DNA of 64,000 bases from Candidatus Aminicenantota bacterium (GTDB taxonomy: Bacteria > Acidobacteriota > Aminicenantia > Aminicenantales > Aminicenantaceae). The notes under the pieces are model-generated. The model made no database searches. It was given only the letters and a program-made list of their open reading frames with translations, and had not been told where the DNA came from. The stretch lies in NCBI GenBank assembly GCA_016927475.1, contig JAFGMO010000067.1:1-64000 (forward strand), given 5' to 3'. Made by a program: the position numbers and the translations under genes. Below are positions 1 through 8,950 of this stretch, piece by piece (within the stretch, counting starts at the first letter, position 1; every line of letters begins with the position of its first letter).

Positions 1-186
1 GAGGAAATCCCTTTACAACACACCCTCCTTGAAGAAATTCAGGGAGAGAAAATATATTTAGCTTTGGCGGAAATGGATATCAAGAACCTAAAACCCGGTG
101 AATATTCCCTCATCATAAGAAGCCGCGATCAGGATGGGATATCCGAACAGCAAACCGAAGTCAAGTTCACAATTGTGGGAAAGTGA
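1..186 (+). CDS. C-terminal fragment of an unidentified protein
   Basis: Frame 1 is open from the first base to a TGA at 184-186 and encodes the last 61 residues of a protein whose start lies outside the window. The end contains KPGEYSLIIRSRDQDG, which reads like the final beta-strands of an Ig-like or other beta-sandwich domain. Repetitive sequences of this kind are common at the ends of secreted proteins. No catalytic motif is visible and the family cannot be named from 61 residues. A 46-nt gap separates it from the next gene on the same strand, so the two may be co-transcribed. Confidence 0.6.
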   Translation, partial: EEIPLQHTLLEEIQGEKIYLALAEMDIKNLKPGEYSLIIRSRDQDGISEQQTEVKFTIVGK

Positions 187-232
187 AATCGGGATTATTG
201 GATCCATTTAAAATTTTTCAATTTACATAAAG

Positions 233-1159
233 ATGAAGAAAATAATTGATGTTTGGAAGAGCAAAAAAATCTGGTTTTATAATATCCGCAAACGGGCGGG
301 AGCGACCTGTTTGTTTATCATTTTGCTGTCGGCGGTATTGTTGCTCGGCCCTCTTGAATCCTTTGCCTATCAAGAGAGCGGCCAGGTGGACAATACCGAT
401 TTTGATTTGGATTCAATCCTCCAGAAATGCGCCGATTACTGCGAAAAACTGATCCATGCCTCTTTTGATTTTACCTGTTATGAGGAAATAGATGAAGAAA
501 AAGCCCAAACGAATCCCACTGTTCTGAGAATCTCGCGTGCATTAAGGCGTCATTCAAGAATTCAGACGGAAAACTTCCAAAAGAGTTCCTTCCTTTATGA
601 TTACCAGTTGATATATAAAAACAAAAAATTTCAGGAAAAACGGATTCTATTAAATGAAAATGGAGAAGAGCGAAATAAAAAAGATGCCGTGTTGCAAACG
701 AAATTCAAACATCGATACGCTATTTTCGGGCCGGTAGGGCTTTTAAGCTCCTCATCACAGCGCCTTCATGATTATAAGATCATCGGAAAGGAGAAGGGGG
801 AGGAAGGGGAAATTTTCGTTTTGGAAGTTGTCCCCATGGATACAGCCAAGGTGGAGCATTTATACGGAAAAGTCTGGATAAAACTGCCCGATGTCCACAT
901 AACAAAAATTGAATGGATACAGGAATCTTTGAGGAATTACGATGTTATTGAGAAATTCGCCCAAAAATGCCATGGAACACCGAGAATAACGTTGATATCC
1001 GAATACGGGCATGAAAAAAATGGGCTGCGGTTTCCCAGCAAATACAGCATCGAAGAAGCCTACATCATTCCCGGAAGAAGAAAAAAGATAGCGTCCAAAA
1101 AAACAGTCCGTTACACGAACTACGAATTTTTCTCTGTTGAGGTGGATGTTAGATACTAA
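233..1159 (+). CDS. Exported protein of unknown function
   Basis: This 308-residue protein has a basic N-terminus and one hydrophobic segment at about residues 24-45, ending near SFAYQES. That fits a signal peptide or N-terminal anchor. The rest is hydrophilic and mostly beta-like, with a central stretch YGKVWIKLPDVHITKIEW that resembles the strands of LolA/LolB-like outer-membrane lipoprotein-binding folds. That resemblance is only an impression and no family is claimed. Its stop codon overlaps the stop of the convergent RND gene by four bases. The region is AT-richer than the efflux operon beside it. Confidence 0.7.
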   Translation: MKKIIDVWKSKKIWFYNIRKRAGATCLFIILLSAVLLLGPLESFAYQESGQVDNTDFDLDSILQKCADYCEKLIHASFDFTCYEEIDEEKAQTNPTVLRISRALRRHSRIQTENFQKSSFLYDYQLIYKNKKFQEKRILLNENGEERNKKDAVLQTKFKHRYAIFGPVGLLSSSSQRLHDYKIIGKEKGEEGEIFVLEVVPMDTAKVEHLYGKVWIKLPDVHITKIEWIQESLRNYDVIEKFAQKCHGTPRITLISEYGHEKNGLRFPSKYSIEEAYIIPGRRKKIASKKTVRYTNYEFFSVEVDVRY

Positions 1160-4100
1160 TCCTTTCCGTGATTATTATTCGCCGGGGTGAAGATGCGGTA
1201 GAGGACCGGCACCACGATTAACGTCAGGAAGGTGCTCACCAGCAATCCCCCGATGATGGTCCAGCCCATGGGGGCGTACATGGTGCCTCCCCGCAGGGTC
1301 AATGGAAGAAGCCCGCCGATGGTCGTGGCCGTGGTCAGAATGATGGGAACGAACCGCGTTTCACCCGCTTCCTTGAGGGCCTCGACCGTCTTCTTTCCGG
1401 CCGCTTTAAGCTTGTTGGTGTAATCGACCAGGATGATGGAGTTGTTGACGACGATGCCGATGAGGCTGGTGAAACCGATAAAAGCCGTAAAAGAAAACGT
1501 GTTGCCGGTTAAAAACAATCCCAGCACGGACCCGATAACAGCCAGGGGGATGGCCGTAAAAACAATAAGCGGCTGCAAAAAAGACCTGAACTGAAGGACC
1601 AGGACGGCGAAGATGGCGACAAGGGCGATGATAACGGCCCGGCCCATGCCTCCGAATGATTCCTGGCGGCTTTCAAGCTCGCCGCTTACGTAATAGCGGT
1701 AGCCGGCCGGCCAGGAAGCGGCGTCCATGGCGGAGATGATATCCTTAGTCACACTATCCGTTGAATACCCGGGCAGGACATCGGCGGTCAAGGTCACCGT
1801 CCGGCTGAAGTTGTAATGGTCGATGCGCTTCGGGTTGGAGACAAAGGTGACCTCGGCTATCTGGAAAAGGGGAATTTGGGCGCCGGTGACGGATGAGACA
1901 TAGATCCTCTCGAAATCCTCGATAGACGGACCGTTTTTCTCATAAGGCAGACGGACGACGATGTTGTATTCTTTACCCTCCGCATTCCTATAACGTGAGA
2001 CGGGGCTTCCGGCAACAGCGATCCGGATGGTCCGGTCGATCACGGCCAGGGGGACGCCGAGCATGCCGGCCTTTGCCCGGTTGATCTTAACCTGGAGGTC
2101 CGTCTGTGAGGTTTTTTGGGGATTAAAAACATTGACCGTCCCCGGCGTGTTGAGGAAGATGTTTTCCGTATCGGCGGCGAGTCTCCTTAGGGTGTCCATA
2201 TTGTCGCCCATGATCTTGATGGCGATGGGGGCTTCTACGGGGGGACCCTGTTCCAGCTCCTTGACCTCTATCCGGGCGCCGGGATAGGCCGCAAAAGTAC
2301 CCCTGAGATTGGCGATGAGGACGGGCGTCCGGTTGATATCATATTGCTTGAGCTCGACAAATAGCTGAGCGTGGCAAATATCGCCTTCGCTCGATTCGAT
2401 GTTGTAATGAATAGTCGGATTGCCCCGGCCGACGTTGGCGGCGTAGGTTTTAACCTCTTCCTTTTTTTCCAGAATGGATTCGACAAAGCGGGCGGCCCGG
2501 TCTGTAGTTTCAAGGTTGGAGCCTTCGGGAGTATTGATGTTGATGATGATATGGGGTTTTTCGGCCTTGGGGAAAAAGCTTACCCCGACGAAACGGAAAA
2601 GGAAAAGGCTGGCGATGAGAACGGCGAATGCGGCCGCTAAAACCATAGCGGGACGACGCAGCGCGAAATTCAGCGTGGGACGGTAGTGTTTGGCGATGAG
2701 ACGGTCCAGTAAACGCCTGAAAAAACCGGCCTTTTCTTTGACCCGAAGAAGCAGGCTGGAAAGGTAAGGTGTCAGGGTCAGGGCGATGAGCAAAGATGCA
2801 GTCAGGGTGAAGATGACGGTGATGGGCATGCTGCGGATATAATCGCCTGTTGTGTAGCCCATCATGGCGATGGGGAAAAAGGCCAGGACGGTGGTCAGTG
2901 TGGAGCTGATGATGGCCGTACCGATCTGGTTTGTTCCCTGGACGGCCGCTTCCACCGGAGCGTATCCCTTTTTCAGAAAGCGGGATATATTCTCCGTGAC
3001 GACGATGGCGTTGTCCACCAACAATCCCAGGGCGATGACCAGGCCGGCGATTGTCATCTGCTGAAGCCCGAATCCGCTCAGGTCGACGAATCCCAGGCTG
3101 ATAAATGTGGAGATGGGAATAGCCAGGATGACGATGGCCGAGGCCCGCAGCCCGACCGCCAGCAAAACAACAAATCCCACCAGAAGCAGTCCCTGAAGCA
3201 GATTGCTGAAAAATCCGTTCAGACGGCCGGCCACACTTTCCGACTGGTCGAAAACCGTTTGCAGATAAATGGAAGAGGGAAGATTTTCCTGGAATGCGGC
3301 CACTTCCTTTTGGACTCCCTCCATGACGCTGAAAATGTTGGTCTTTTCCTTCTGGTTGATGGTCACAAAAACGGACCGTTTACCGTTTGCCCGGGCTAAA
3401 TAAAGGTTGTCCTCGTAGTCAAAGCGGACATCGGCGATGTCCTTGAGAAAAACAACCTTGGCACCGGCGGCGTGAATGACGAGATCGCGGATGTCTTCCA
3501 GCGATTCGAAAGAACCGCTTGTCTTAAGGTTGAACCGTTTCCCTCCGAGGTCGATACTTCCCCCCGGAATGTTCATGTTGCTGCTTTCGATGGCGGCCAT
3601 AACCCGGCTGAGGGCGATATTATTCCGGGACATTTTTTCAAGATCGAGAGCAATGCGGACCTCCTGCTCGGGAACGGCCCATATGCGGACCTTTTTAACG
3701 CCGAAGATCTTTTCCAGCCTTTTCTTAAGACGTTCCGCCTCATCTTCCAAATCGCTGAAGGGAGCCGTTTCGGAGGTGAGGGCCAGTTGAAAAACGATGA
3801 CATGGTCCGAAAGAATCCAGCGGGTGATGTCCAGCTCCATGATGTCTTCAGGGAGCTTCTGGCGGATGCTATTGACCTTTTGGACGATTTGGGAATAGGT
3901 CTCGTCCATGTCGGTTCCGGCGTGGAATTCGACGCCGATAGCGGCGATGCCGTCCCGGCAGACGGCGTTTATTCTTTTGATGTCATCCAGTTCATTGAGC
4001 TTTTCTTCGATGGGGTCGGCGACGAGCTGCTCCATATCGGCCGGGTTGGTTCCCGGATAGATGACGATAACCGACGTTCCCGGCGGGGAGACCTGGGGAT

Positions 4101-4209
4101 CTTCGGACCGGGGCATGGTCAGGAAAGAGACCACTCCCATAATCGTCAGGAGCAAGATGAGGATGATGGTAAATTGATAGTTGGTGATGGCCAGGCGTGA
4201 TAGCTTCAT
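1156..4209 (-). CDS. RND efflux transporter permease (AcrB/HAE-like)
   Basis: This is an inner-membrane, proton-driven pump subunit of 1017 residues, the usual RND length. It has a first membrane helix at about residues 12-30, a large periplasmic loop, a TM4 motif GLLVDNAIVV near residue 397 carrying the relay Asp, a second periplasmic loop, and a C-terminal helix bundle ending GWTIIGGLLVSTF. The motif has Asp-Asn rather than the Asp-Asp of AcrB, which is common in other RND branches. The start is preceded by GGGAG at a 9-nt spacing. It is the last gene of the operon TetR-TolC-MFP-RND. Substrates cannot be predicted; drugs, bile-like compounds or lipids are all possible. Confidence 0.95.
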   Translation of the reverse strand: MKLSRLAITNYQFTIILILLLTIMGVVSFLTMPRSEDPQVSPPGTSVIVIYPGTNPADMEQLVADPIEEKLNELDDIKRINAVCRDGIAAIGVEFHAGTDMDETYSQIVQKVNSIRQKLPEDIMELDITRWILSDHVIVFQLALTSETAPFSDLEDEAERLKKRLEKIFGVKKVRIWAVPEQEVRIALDLEKMSRNNIALSRVMAAIESSNMNIPGGSIDLGGKRFNLKTSGSFESLEDIRDLVIHAAGAKVVFLKDIADVRFDYEDNLYLARANGKRSVFVTINQKEKTNIFSVMEGVQKEVAAFQENLPSSIYLQTVFDQSESVAGRLNGFFSNLLQGLLLVGFVVLLAVGLRASAIVILAIPISTFISLGFVDLSGFGLQQMTIAGLVIALGLLVDNAIVVTENISRFLKKGYAPVEAAVQGTNQIGTAIISSTLTTVLAFFPIAMMGYTTGDYIRSMPITVIFTLTASLLIALTLTPYLSSLLLRVKEKAGFFRRLLDRLIAKHYRPTLNFALRRPAMVLAAAFAVLIASLFLFRFVGVSFFPKAEKPHIIININTPEGSNLETTDRAARFVESILEKKEEVKTYAANVGRGNPTIHYNIESSEGDICHAQLFVELKQYDINRTPVLIANLRGTFAAYPGARIEVKELEQGPPVEAPIAIKIMGDNMDTLRRLAADTENIFLNTPGTVNVFNPQKTSQTDLQVKINRAKAGMLGVPLAVIDRTIRIAVAGSPVSRYRNAEGKEYNIVVRLPYEKNGPSIEDFERIYVSSVTGAQIPLFQIAEVTFVSNPKRIDHYNFSRTVTLTADVLPGYSTDSVTKDIISAMDAASWPAGYRYYVSGELESRQESFGGMGRAVIIALVAIFAVLVLQFRSFLQPLIVFTAIPLAVIGSVLGLFLTGNTFSFTAFIGFTSLIGIVVNNSIILVDYTNKLKAAGKKTVEALKEAGETRFVPIILTTATTIGGLLPLTLRGGTMYAPMGWTIIGGLLVSTFLTLIVVPVLYRIFTPANNNHGKD

Positions 4210-4253
4210 TTTTGTTTTCTCCCTTTGGCTGCGCGGTTCGGCTGCCGGTACCT

Positions 4254-5330
4254 TCAGTCCTTTTCCTTCTGAAGACCGGAAGAAGCGACGATTTCCACTT
4301 TTGATTTTTCGGCAAGATAAGGCGCTCCCTCCGTTACGACCTTTTCGATGCCTTCCAGTCCGGACAAAACGGCCGCCTTGTCCTTAAAGAGAAATCCGAT
4401 GCGGACGGGATGTTTGGTGACGGAGGTGTTGTCTTTGTTGACCGTAAACACAAAAGCCCTTTGCCCTTCGGCTTCGACCAGGCTGTCGATGGGGACGACC
4501 GAGTATGTCTTTTTTTCGGAAGGAAATATGTCTACTTCAGCCGTGAATCCGGAGACGAGGCGTTTTTTTTGCGGGAGGATTCTAAGTTCCACTTCGTATG
4601 TTCCGGTCATCGGGTCGGCCGATTCGACGATCTCCTCCAAGCGGGCTTCAAAGGGTTCTTCAGGATAAGCGTCGAAGGTGACCGAAGCCGGGTCACCCTT
4701 GCGCACCCGGACGAGGTCCCTGTCGCTGATACCGGCCCGAACGATCCAATCCCCGTCCGTCAGGGCTAGGAAAAAGATGGGAGTGCCGACCCCGACAAGC
4801 TCGTTTTCTTCAGCGAGACGTTTGAGGATTTTTCCGTTGGCCGGGGTCCGGATGACGGCGTACCGCAGGTTGAATTCCGCAGCTTCCAGGCGGGATTTGG
4901 CCACCTCGTAAGCCGTTTCCACGTTTTGGAGCTGTTCCAGAGTGGCTGCTTTTTCCCGGTAAAGATTGCGCACGCGTTCCAGATCCCGCTTTGCTTTTTC
5001 CATGCCGCTTCGTGCCTGGCTGACTTGCGACTCAATTTCCGAAAGGTTGAGCCGGGCCAGGACCTGTCCTTTTTGAACGGACCGGCCTTCCTCAGCCGAT
5101 ATTTTGTCGATGATTCCCGGGATCTTGAAGGACAGCCTGACTTCTTCCTTGGCCGCTAGACGTCCGTAGGTGTGGATGGGCCGGGAAAGCTCCTCGACCG
5201 AGACGTGGGAAAGAACAACAGGAACTTTGGGATCGGGGGACGAACCGGTAGGTTCCGCTTGGCGGCAGGAAAAAGCGGCGGCCGTCAATAGAATTCCTAT
5301 AAGAGCTGAAACATGGTGTTGCGTTTTCAT
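4254..5330 (-). CDS. RND periplasmic adaptor (membrane fusion protein)
   Basis: This HlyD/AcrA-type adaptor joins the RND pump to the TolC-like channel. The protein is about 358 residues with a short hydrophobic N-terminus ending AAFSC, a possible lipobox. A biotinyl-lipoyl half-motif (SFKIPGIIDKISAEEGRSV), a coiled-coil hairpin rich in Glu, Lys and Arg, and the second lipoyl half (RTPANGKILKRLAEENELV) follow. The beta-barrel and membrane-proximal domains complete it. The frame is open 38 codons further upstream, but ATG 5330 has a GGAG ribosome-binding site and the signal peptide begins there. It starts 4 nt past the TolC stop, so translation is probably coupled. Confidence 0.93.
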   Translation of the reverse strand: MKTQHHVSALIGILLTAAAFSCRQAEPTGSSPDPKVPVVLSHVSVEELSRPIHTYGRLAAKEEVRLSFKIPGIIDKISAEEGRSVQKGQVLARLNLSEIESQVSQARSGMEKAKRDLERVRNLYREKAATLEQLQNVETAYEVAKSRLEAAEFNLRYAVIRTPANGKILKRLAEENELVGVGTPIFFLALTDGDWIVRAGISDRDLVRVRKGDPASVTFDAYPEEPFEARLEEIVESADPMTGTYEVELRILPQKKRLVSGFTAEVDIFPSEKKTYSVVPIDSLVEAEGQRAFVFTVNKDNTSVTKHPVRIGFLFKDKAAVLSGLEGIEKVVTEGAPYLAEKSKVEIVASSGLQKEKD

Positions 5331-5334
5331 AACA

Positions 5335-6726
5335 TTATCTCCTCGTTTTTTCGTCTTGCAATTCCACCGCCGCTGTAACCCTTTCAAAGGCGGCTTCCTG
5401 TATGCAGTAATCGTAAAGAATGATGATGTGGTTGATGGAGGCATCCGTCAGCGTCGTCCGGGCATCAAGATAGGCGATCTGGGGGACCGTTCCGTATTCG
5501 TATTTTTTGGCCACGATATCGAACGACCTTTTAGCGCTTTTTTCCCGTTCAGCCGCGGCCGACAGGGCTTTGACGGCCGCCTTTAAGGCAAAATATCCTT
5601 CCTGGACCTGGAGTTTGATCTGCTTTTGGAGCTCTGTGCGCTGGGCTTCCATCTTTTTTTGGGCCAGAATGGCCTGGGCCTTTTGGGCCTTATTCCGGTT
5701 TCCGTTGAACAGGGTCCATTCAAAAATCAGGGAGGCCATCCAGTAGTCGTCGTCTTTTTTGAAGCTGTATTTTTCTCCTTGAATGCCGTAGTCGAATACG
5801 GCCGAGACCGAGGGCAGGAAGCGGCTTTGAGCCAGGCTGACCTGCCCGGCGGCGGCACGTACGGCGTGCTTCATCTGCAGGAATTCTTCCCGGTTTTGAA
5901 GGGCCCTCTCGAAGGCTGTTTCAAGGTCCATGTGGTTTGTGGTAGTCGGATGTCGGACTTTGGCCGCCTTTATGTGAGCGTCGAGTTCCCGGTTGAGGAG
6001 AAAATTAAAATACGAAGCGGCCTGAGTGCGGTTTTTTTCCGCTTCGGTTCTTTTTTGATCCAGTCCGGCCAATTCGGCTTCCGCCCGGAAAACGACGTCT
6101 TCGGTCGCCTTTCCGTTTTCGTAAAGTTTCCGGCTGACGCGAAGATTTTCTTCAAGGAGCAGTCGTGTTTTTTCCAGAAGTTCGACGATACGGACCGTTT
6201 TAAGGTAGGTATAGTAAGCCGACTTAATATCGGCCGTAAGCTGTCTTTTGAAGGCAGCCACCTGGGCTTCTTGGGCTTTGGAAATGCTGGATTTGATCTT
6301 GACATTATAGAGGATAACCGGCTGGAAGAGGGGCTGGATGAGCCTCAGTTTTGTTTCCTGTTCTTCGGGGCGCAGAAAAGGGATCCGCTCGTTGGGGATA
6401 TCGGTTGGGAAAGAGGCGCTGATGCCGTGGAAGCGGTAGAGTTCGTTGAGGGAGCGGTAGATGGGATTGGTCAGGTCGCCGACGGGAAAGTCGATGATCC
6501 GTCCGCCTCCTGCCCGGCTGTAGCGAGCCTGGACCGATATGGTGGGGGAAAAAAGCCCCTTGGCTTCCCTGAGATTTTCAAGGCTGTTCTCAAGGGAGAA
6601 TTCCTGCTGTTTGAGCGCCAGGTTGCTTTTAAGTCCCCGGTCGATATATTCCTGAAGGGGAGTGGAAGCCGTTTGGGACGGCATGGGCTGTAAGAGCAGG
6701 AAAAAGGTCAGCAAAAATGTCATCAT
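5335..6726 (-). CDS. TolC-family outer-membrane efflux protein
   Basis: This is the outer-membrane and periplasmic-tunnel component of the tripartite pump, 463 residues, typical of the family. It has a signal peptide (residues 1-20) and then two internally similar halves of long amphipathic helices. Each half contains the strand-forming segments expected of OEP repeats, for example SPTISVQARYS and LPSVSAVFDYG. A consensus AAGGAGG lies 5 nt before ATG 6726, and a second ATG follows directly. It lies between the TetR gene (23 nt away) and the adaptor gene (4 nt away). Confidence 0.92.
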   Translation of the reverse strand: MMTFLLTFFLLLQPMPSQTASTPLQEYIDRGLKSNLALKQQEFSLENSLENLREAKGLFSPTISVQARYSRAGGGRIIDFPVGDLTNPIYRSLNELYRFHGISASFPTDIPNERIPFLRPEEQETKLRLIQPLFQPVILYNVKIKSSISKAQEAQVAAFKRQLTADIKSAYYTYLKTVRIVELLEKTRLLLEENLRVSRKLYENGKATEDVVFRAEAELAGLDQKRTEAEKNRTQAASYFNFLLNRELDAHIKAAKVRHPTTTNHMDLETAFERALQNREEFLQMKHAVRAAAGQVSLAQSRFLPSVSAVFDYGIQGEKYSFKKDDDYWMASLIFEWTLFNGNRNKAQKAQAILAQKKMEAQRTELQKQIKLQVQEGYFALKAAVKALSAAAEREKSAKRSFDIVAKKYEYGTVPQIAYLDARTTLTDASINHIIILYDYCIQEAAFERVTAAVELQDEKTRR

Positions 6727-6749
6727 GATGTTCCTCCTTGTTCAACCCG

Positions 6750-7409
6750 TCAAGTGATATGGTTCGTCAGCGAGAAGCGTATTAACCTGTAGGCGTACTC
6801 GACCATTTCATCTTGGTTTTTGAATCCCACAATATCACTGTGTTCCTCGATCAGATGGTCGGCTTTGGTGGCCAGCATATGAAGGATTCCCGTCGCCAGG
6901 CCCCAGAGTACGGGAGCCGTTTTGAGGGGATCGATATCCGAGCGGATGGTACGGTCATCAACACCGGCCTGAACGGCCCGGGCGACAATCTCCAGAGCCT
7001 TATTGCCTTTTTGGCCGCACTCCCGGGCGTTTTCCGTCTCCAGGGTCATGTCGATGGAATGGGCGTCCCAGTGGATCATGGAATTAAAATAATCGGGATA
7101 TTGCTTGTAATATTCGTAATAAGCGCGGCCGATGGCGGTAATCTTGTCCAGCCCCTTTTCTTCGCTTTGAAAGGCTTTTTCAAACATGGCGTTCATGATA
7201 TCCAGCCCCCGGCTGTTGATGGCCAGGTAAAGGTCGTACTTGTTCTGAAAATAGAGATAGAGGGTCCCTTTGCTAAGTTCCGCGGCTTCAGCCACTTCGT
7301 CCATGGTGGCGGCGTCCAGTCCTTTGGAGAAAAAAACCTTTTCAGCAGCGTCGATGATGGCGTTTTTTCTTTGTTCTTTTTCACGCTCTTTTCTTTCGGT
7401 GATACCCAT
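6750..7409 (-). CDS. TetR-family repressor of the efflux operon
   Basis: This is a 219-residue one-component regulator. The N-terminal TetR helix-turn-helix spans about residues 17-63 and contains the family signature TMDEVAEAAELSKGTLYLYF. The C-terminal part is helical and variable, as expected for the ligand and dimer domain, and has no recognisable ligand signature. It is the first gene of the efflux operon. A near-consensus promoter and a perfect palindrome lie immediately upstream, so autorepression of the whole operon is the simplest model. A GGAG lies 7 nt before the ATG. Confidence 0.92.
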   Translation of the reverse strand: MGITERKEREKEQRKNAIIDAAEKVFFSKGLDAATMDEVAEAAELSKGTLYLYFQNKYDLYLAINSRGLDIMNAMFEKAFQSEEKGLDKITAIGRAYYEYYKQYPDYFNSMIHWDAHSIDMTLETENARECGQKGNKALEIVARAVQAGVDDRTIRSDIDPLKTAPVLWGLATGILHMLATKADHLIEEHSDIVGFKNQDEMVEYAYRLIRFSLTNHIT

Positions 7410-7452
7410 TTTTTTCTCCTGACTAGAATTTTTTTAATGAATATTAATTATA

Positions 7453-7471
7453 AAATGACTATTGGTCATTT
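7453..7471. promoter_or_regulatory. Probable TetR operator palindrome
   Basis: AAATGACTATTGGTCATTT is a perfect 7-bp inverted repeat around a 5-bp centre. The size and TGAC...GTCA form are typical of TetR-family operators. It covers roughly +4 to +22 relative to the predicted start of the efflux promoter on the minus strand and lies between the divergent TetR and transporter genes. Binding is inferred, not shown. Confidence 0.65.
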
Positions 7472-7481
7472 AATATACGAC

Positions 7482-7509
7482 AATATAGCAAAAATTTTTC
7501 CTTTGTCAA
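7482..7509 (-). promoter_or_regulatory. Sigma-70-type promoter of the efflux operon
   Basis: Read on the minus strand, TTGACA (7509-7504) is followed after 16 nt by TATATT (7487-7482). The predicted transcription start is near 7475, immediately beside the operator palindrome. The untranslated leader would be about 65 nt. Confidence 0.6.
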
Positions 7510-7595
7510 GTTTTTTTTTACATTTTTTTAAAAAAAGTGTCTTTTTATAGGCTTGCTATGTTTCGCGCCAGCGGATAAACTGAAACGCTGAACTC

Positions 7596-8915
7596 ATGGA
7601 AAACCTGAACTCCAAAAAAATCTTTGTCTTCTGGATGCCCCTGGCCGTAACCTGGCTGATGATGGCCGTCGAGGGGCCCCTGTTGGCGGCCGTTATCGCC
7701 CGGCTGGCCGCGCCCAAATACAACCTGGCTGCCTATGGTGTGGCCTATGCTATCGCCGTTTTTATGGAGGCGCCGATCATCATGCTTATGAGCGCCTCGA
7801 CCGCCCTTGTCCATGACCGTTTCAACTATTTCAAGCTGCGGAATTTCGCCTACCGGCTTAACTTTGCCGTCACCCTGATTATGGCTCTCTTTCTTTTTCC
7901 CGCCGTCTTTTATCCTGTGACCATCAATGTCATCGGGCTTCCCGGTGAGGTGGCCCGTTTGACCCATAAGGCCTGCCTTTTACTTCTGGCCTGGCCGGCG
8001 GCCATCGGATACCGTCGTTTTTATCAGGGAATTCTCATTCGGAGCAACCTGACCCGAAGGGTGGCCTACGGTACGGCGGTCCGGTTGTCGGTTATGGCCT
8101 TAACAGCCATCCTTTTATATAAGTTCGGACGTTTGGATGGTGTTCTGGTGGGCGCGACGGCTCTCACCCTCGGCGTGACTGCTGAAGCGGTGGCCAGCCG
8201 TATTATGGCCCATCGGGCCGTATCCGCCCTTTTGGAGCGTTCAGAGCACGACAGCGGGGATGAAAAGCTGGATAACAGAAGGATTTATTCCTTTTATTAC
8301 CCTTTGGCGCTGATGTCGATGCTGGGATTGGGCATCCAACCCATGGTCACATTTTTTCTTGGGAAAAGTCCCATGGCCCTCATTTCGCTGGCCGCCTTGC
8401 CGGTTATCAATTCTCTTGTTTTTATTTTTCGAAGCCTGGGGTTGTCCTTCCAGGAGGTAGGCATCGCGCTTCTCGGTAGGAAGTGGGAAGGCTTCAAGCC
8501 GCTTAGAAGGTTCACTCTGGTCCTGGGGATGTGCACGGCCGGGGGACTTATCCTGGTTGCCTTCACGCCCTTGTCCGGAATATGGTTCCACAAAGTATCC
8601 GGATTAACCTTGGATCTGGCCCGGTTTTCCGTTCTTCCGACGCAGATTTTGGCCCTTATTCCCGGTTTGATGGTTTTGCTCTCCTTTCAGCGTGCCATTT
8701 TCGTCCATGCCCGCAAAACCAAACCCATCACCATTGCTACGGCCGTAGAGGTGGCATCCATCATCCTTTTTCTGGTTCTCAATATTCATCTCATTCATGT
8801 GCCGGGTGCGGTCGCTGCGGCCGCCGCCCTCATAACGGGACGGTTCCTGGCCAATGTTTATCTTTTTCTCAAGCTGAAAGCGGGAAATATCATCCCAACC
8901 GAAGCTGTAAACTAG
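7596..8915 (+). CDS. MATE/MOP-superfamily transporter, ANKH-like
   Basis: This is a polytopic membrane protein of 439 residues with about 12 hydrophobic segments, the size and layout of MOP-superfamily flippases and MATE exporters. The stretch LAAYGVAYAIAVFMEAPI recalls the LASYGLAYSL region of animal ANKH (progressive ankylosis) proteins, so the ANKH-like branch is an alternative to a drug/sodium antiporter. The gene diverges from the TetR operon over a 186-nt region that holds the operator, so the same repressor could control it. The ribosome-binding site is weak. The substrate is unknown. Confidence 0.75.
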   Translation: MENLNSKKIFVFWMPLAVTWLMMAVEGPLLAAVIARLAAPKYNLAAYGVAYAIAVFMEAPIIMLMSASTALVHDRFNYFKLRNFAYRLNFAVTLIMALFLFPAVFYPVTINVIGLPGEVARLTHKACLLLLAWPAAIGYRRFYQGILIRSNLTRRVAYGTAVRLSVMALTAILLYKFGRLDGVLVGATALTLGVTAEAVASRIMAHRAVSALLERSEHDSGDEKLDNRRIYSFYYPLALMSMLGLGIQPMVTFFLGKSPMALISLAALPVINSLVFIFRSLGLSFQEVGIALLGRKWEGFKPLRRFTLVLGMCTAGGLILVAFTPLSGIWFHKVSGLTLDLARFSVLPTQILALIPGLMVLLSFQRAIFVHARKTKPITIATAVEVASIILFLVLNIHLIHVPGAVAAAAALITGRFLANVYLFLKLKAGNIIPTEAVN

Positions 8916-8950
8916 CCTGCTTTATTCACGAATGCAGGTAATCTTTTTTT
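8916..8950 (+). terminator. Hairpin plus T-tract after the transporter gene
   Basis: Directly after the TAG stop, CCTGCTTT pairs with AATGCAGG (one mismatch) around a 7-nt loop at 8916-8938, and seven T residues follow at 8944-8950. The T-tract abuts the annotated start codon of the next gene, so this may be a terminator or an attenuator for the downstream catabolic genes. The hairpin arms also resemble the CCTGNATTATTCA ends of the repeat elements described elsewhere in the window. Confidence 0.45.

Noticed and set aside
5626..6693. Long plus-strand open frame opposite the TolC gene
   Set aside because: Antisense to a clear outer-membrane efflux gene with low-complexity composition; no ribosome-binding site or motif.
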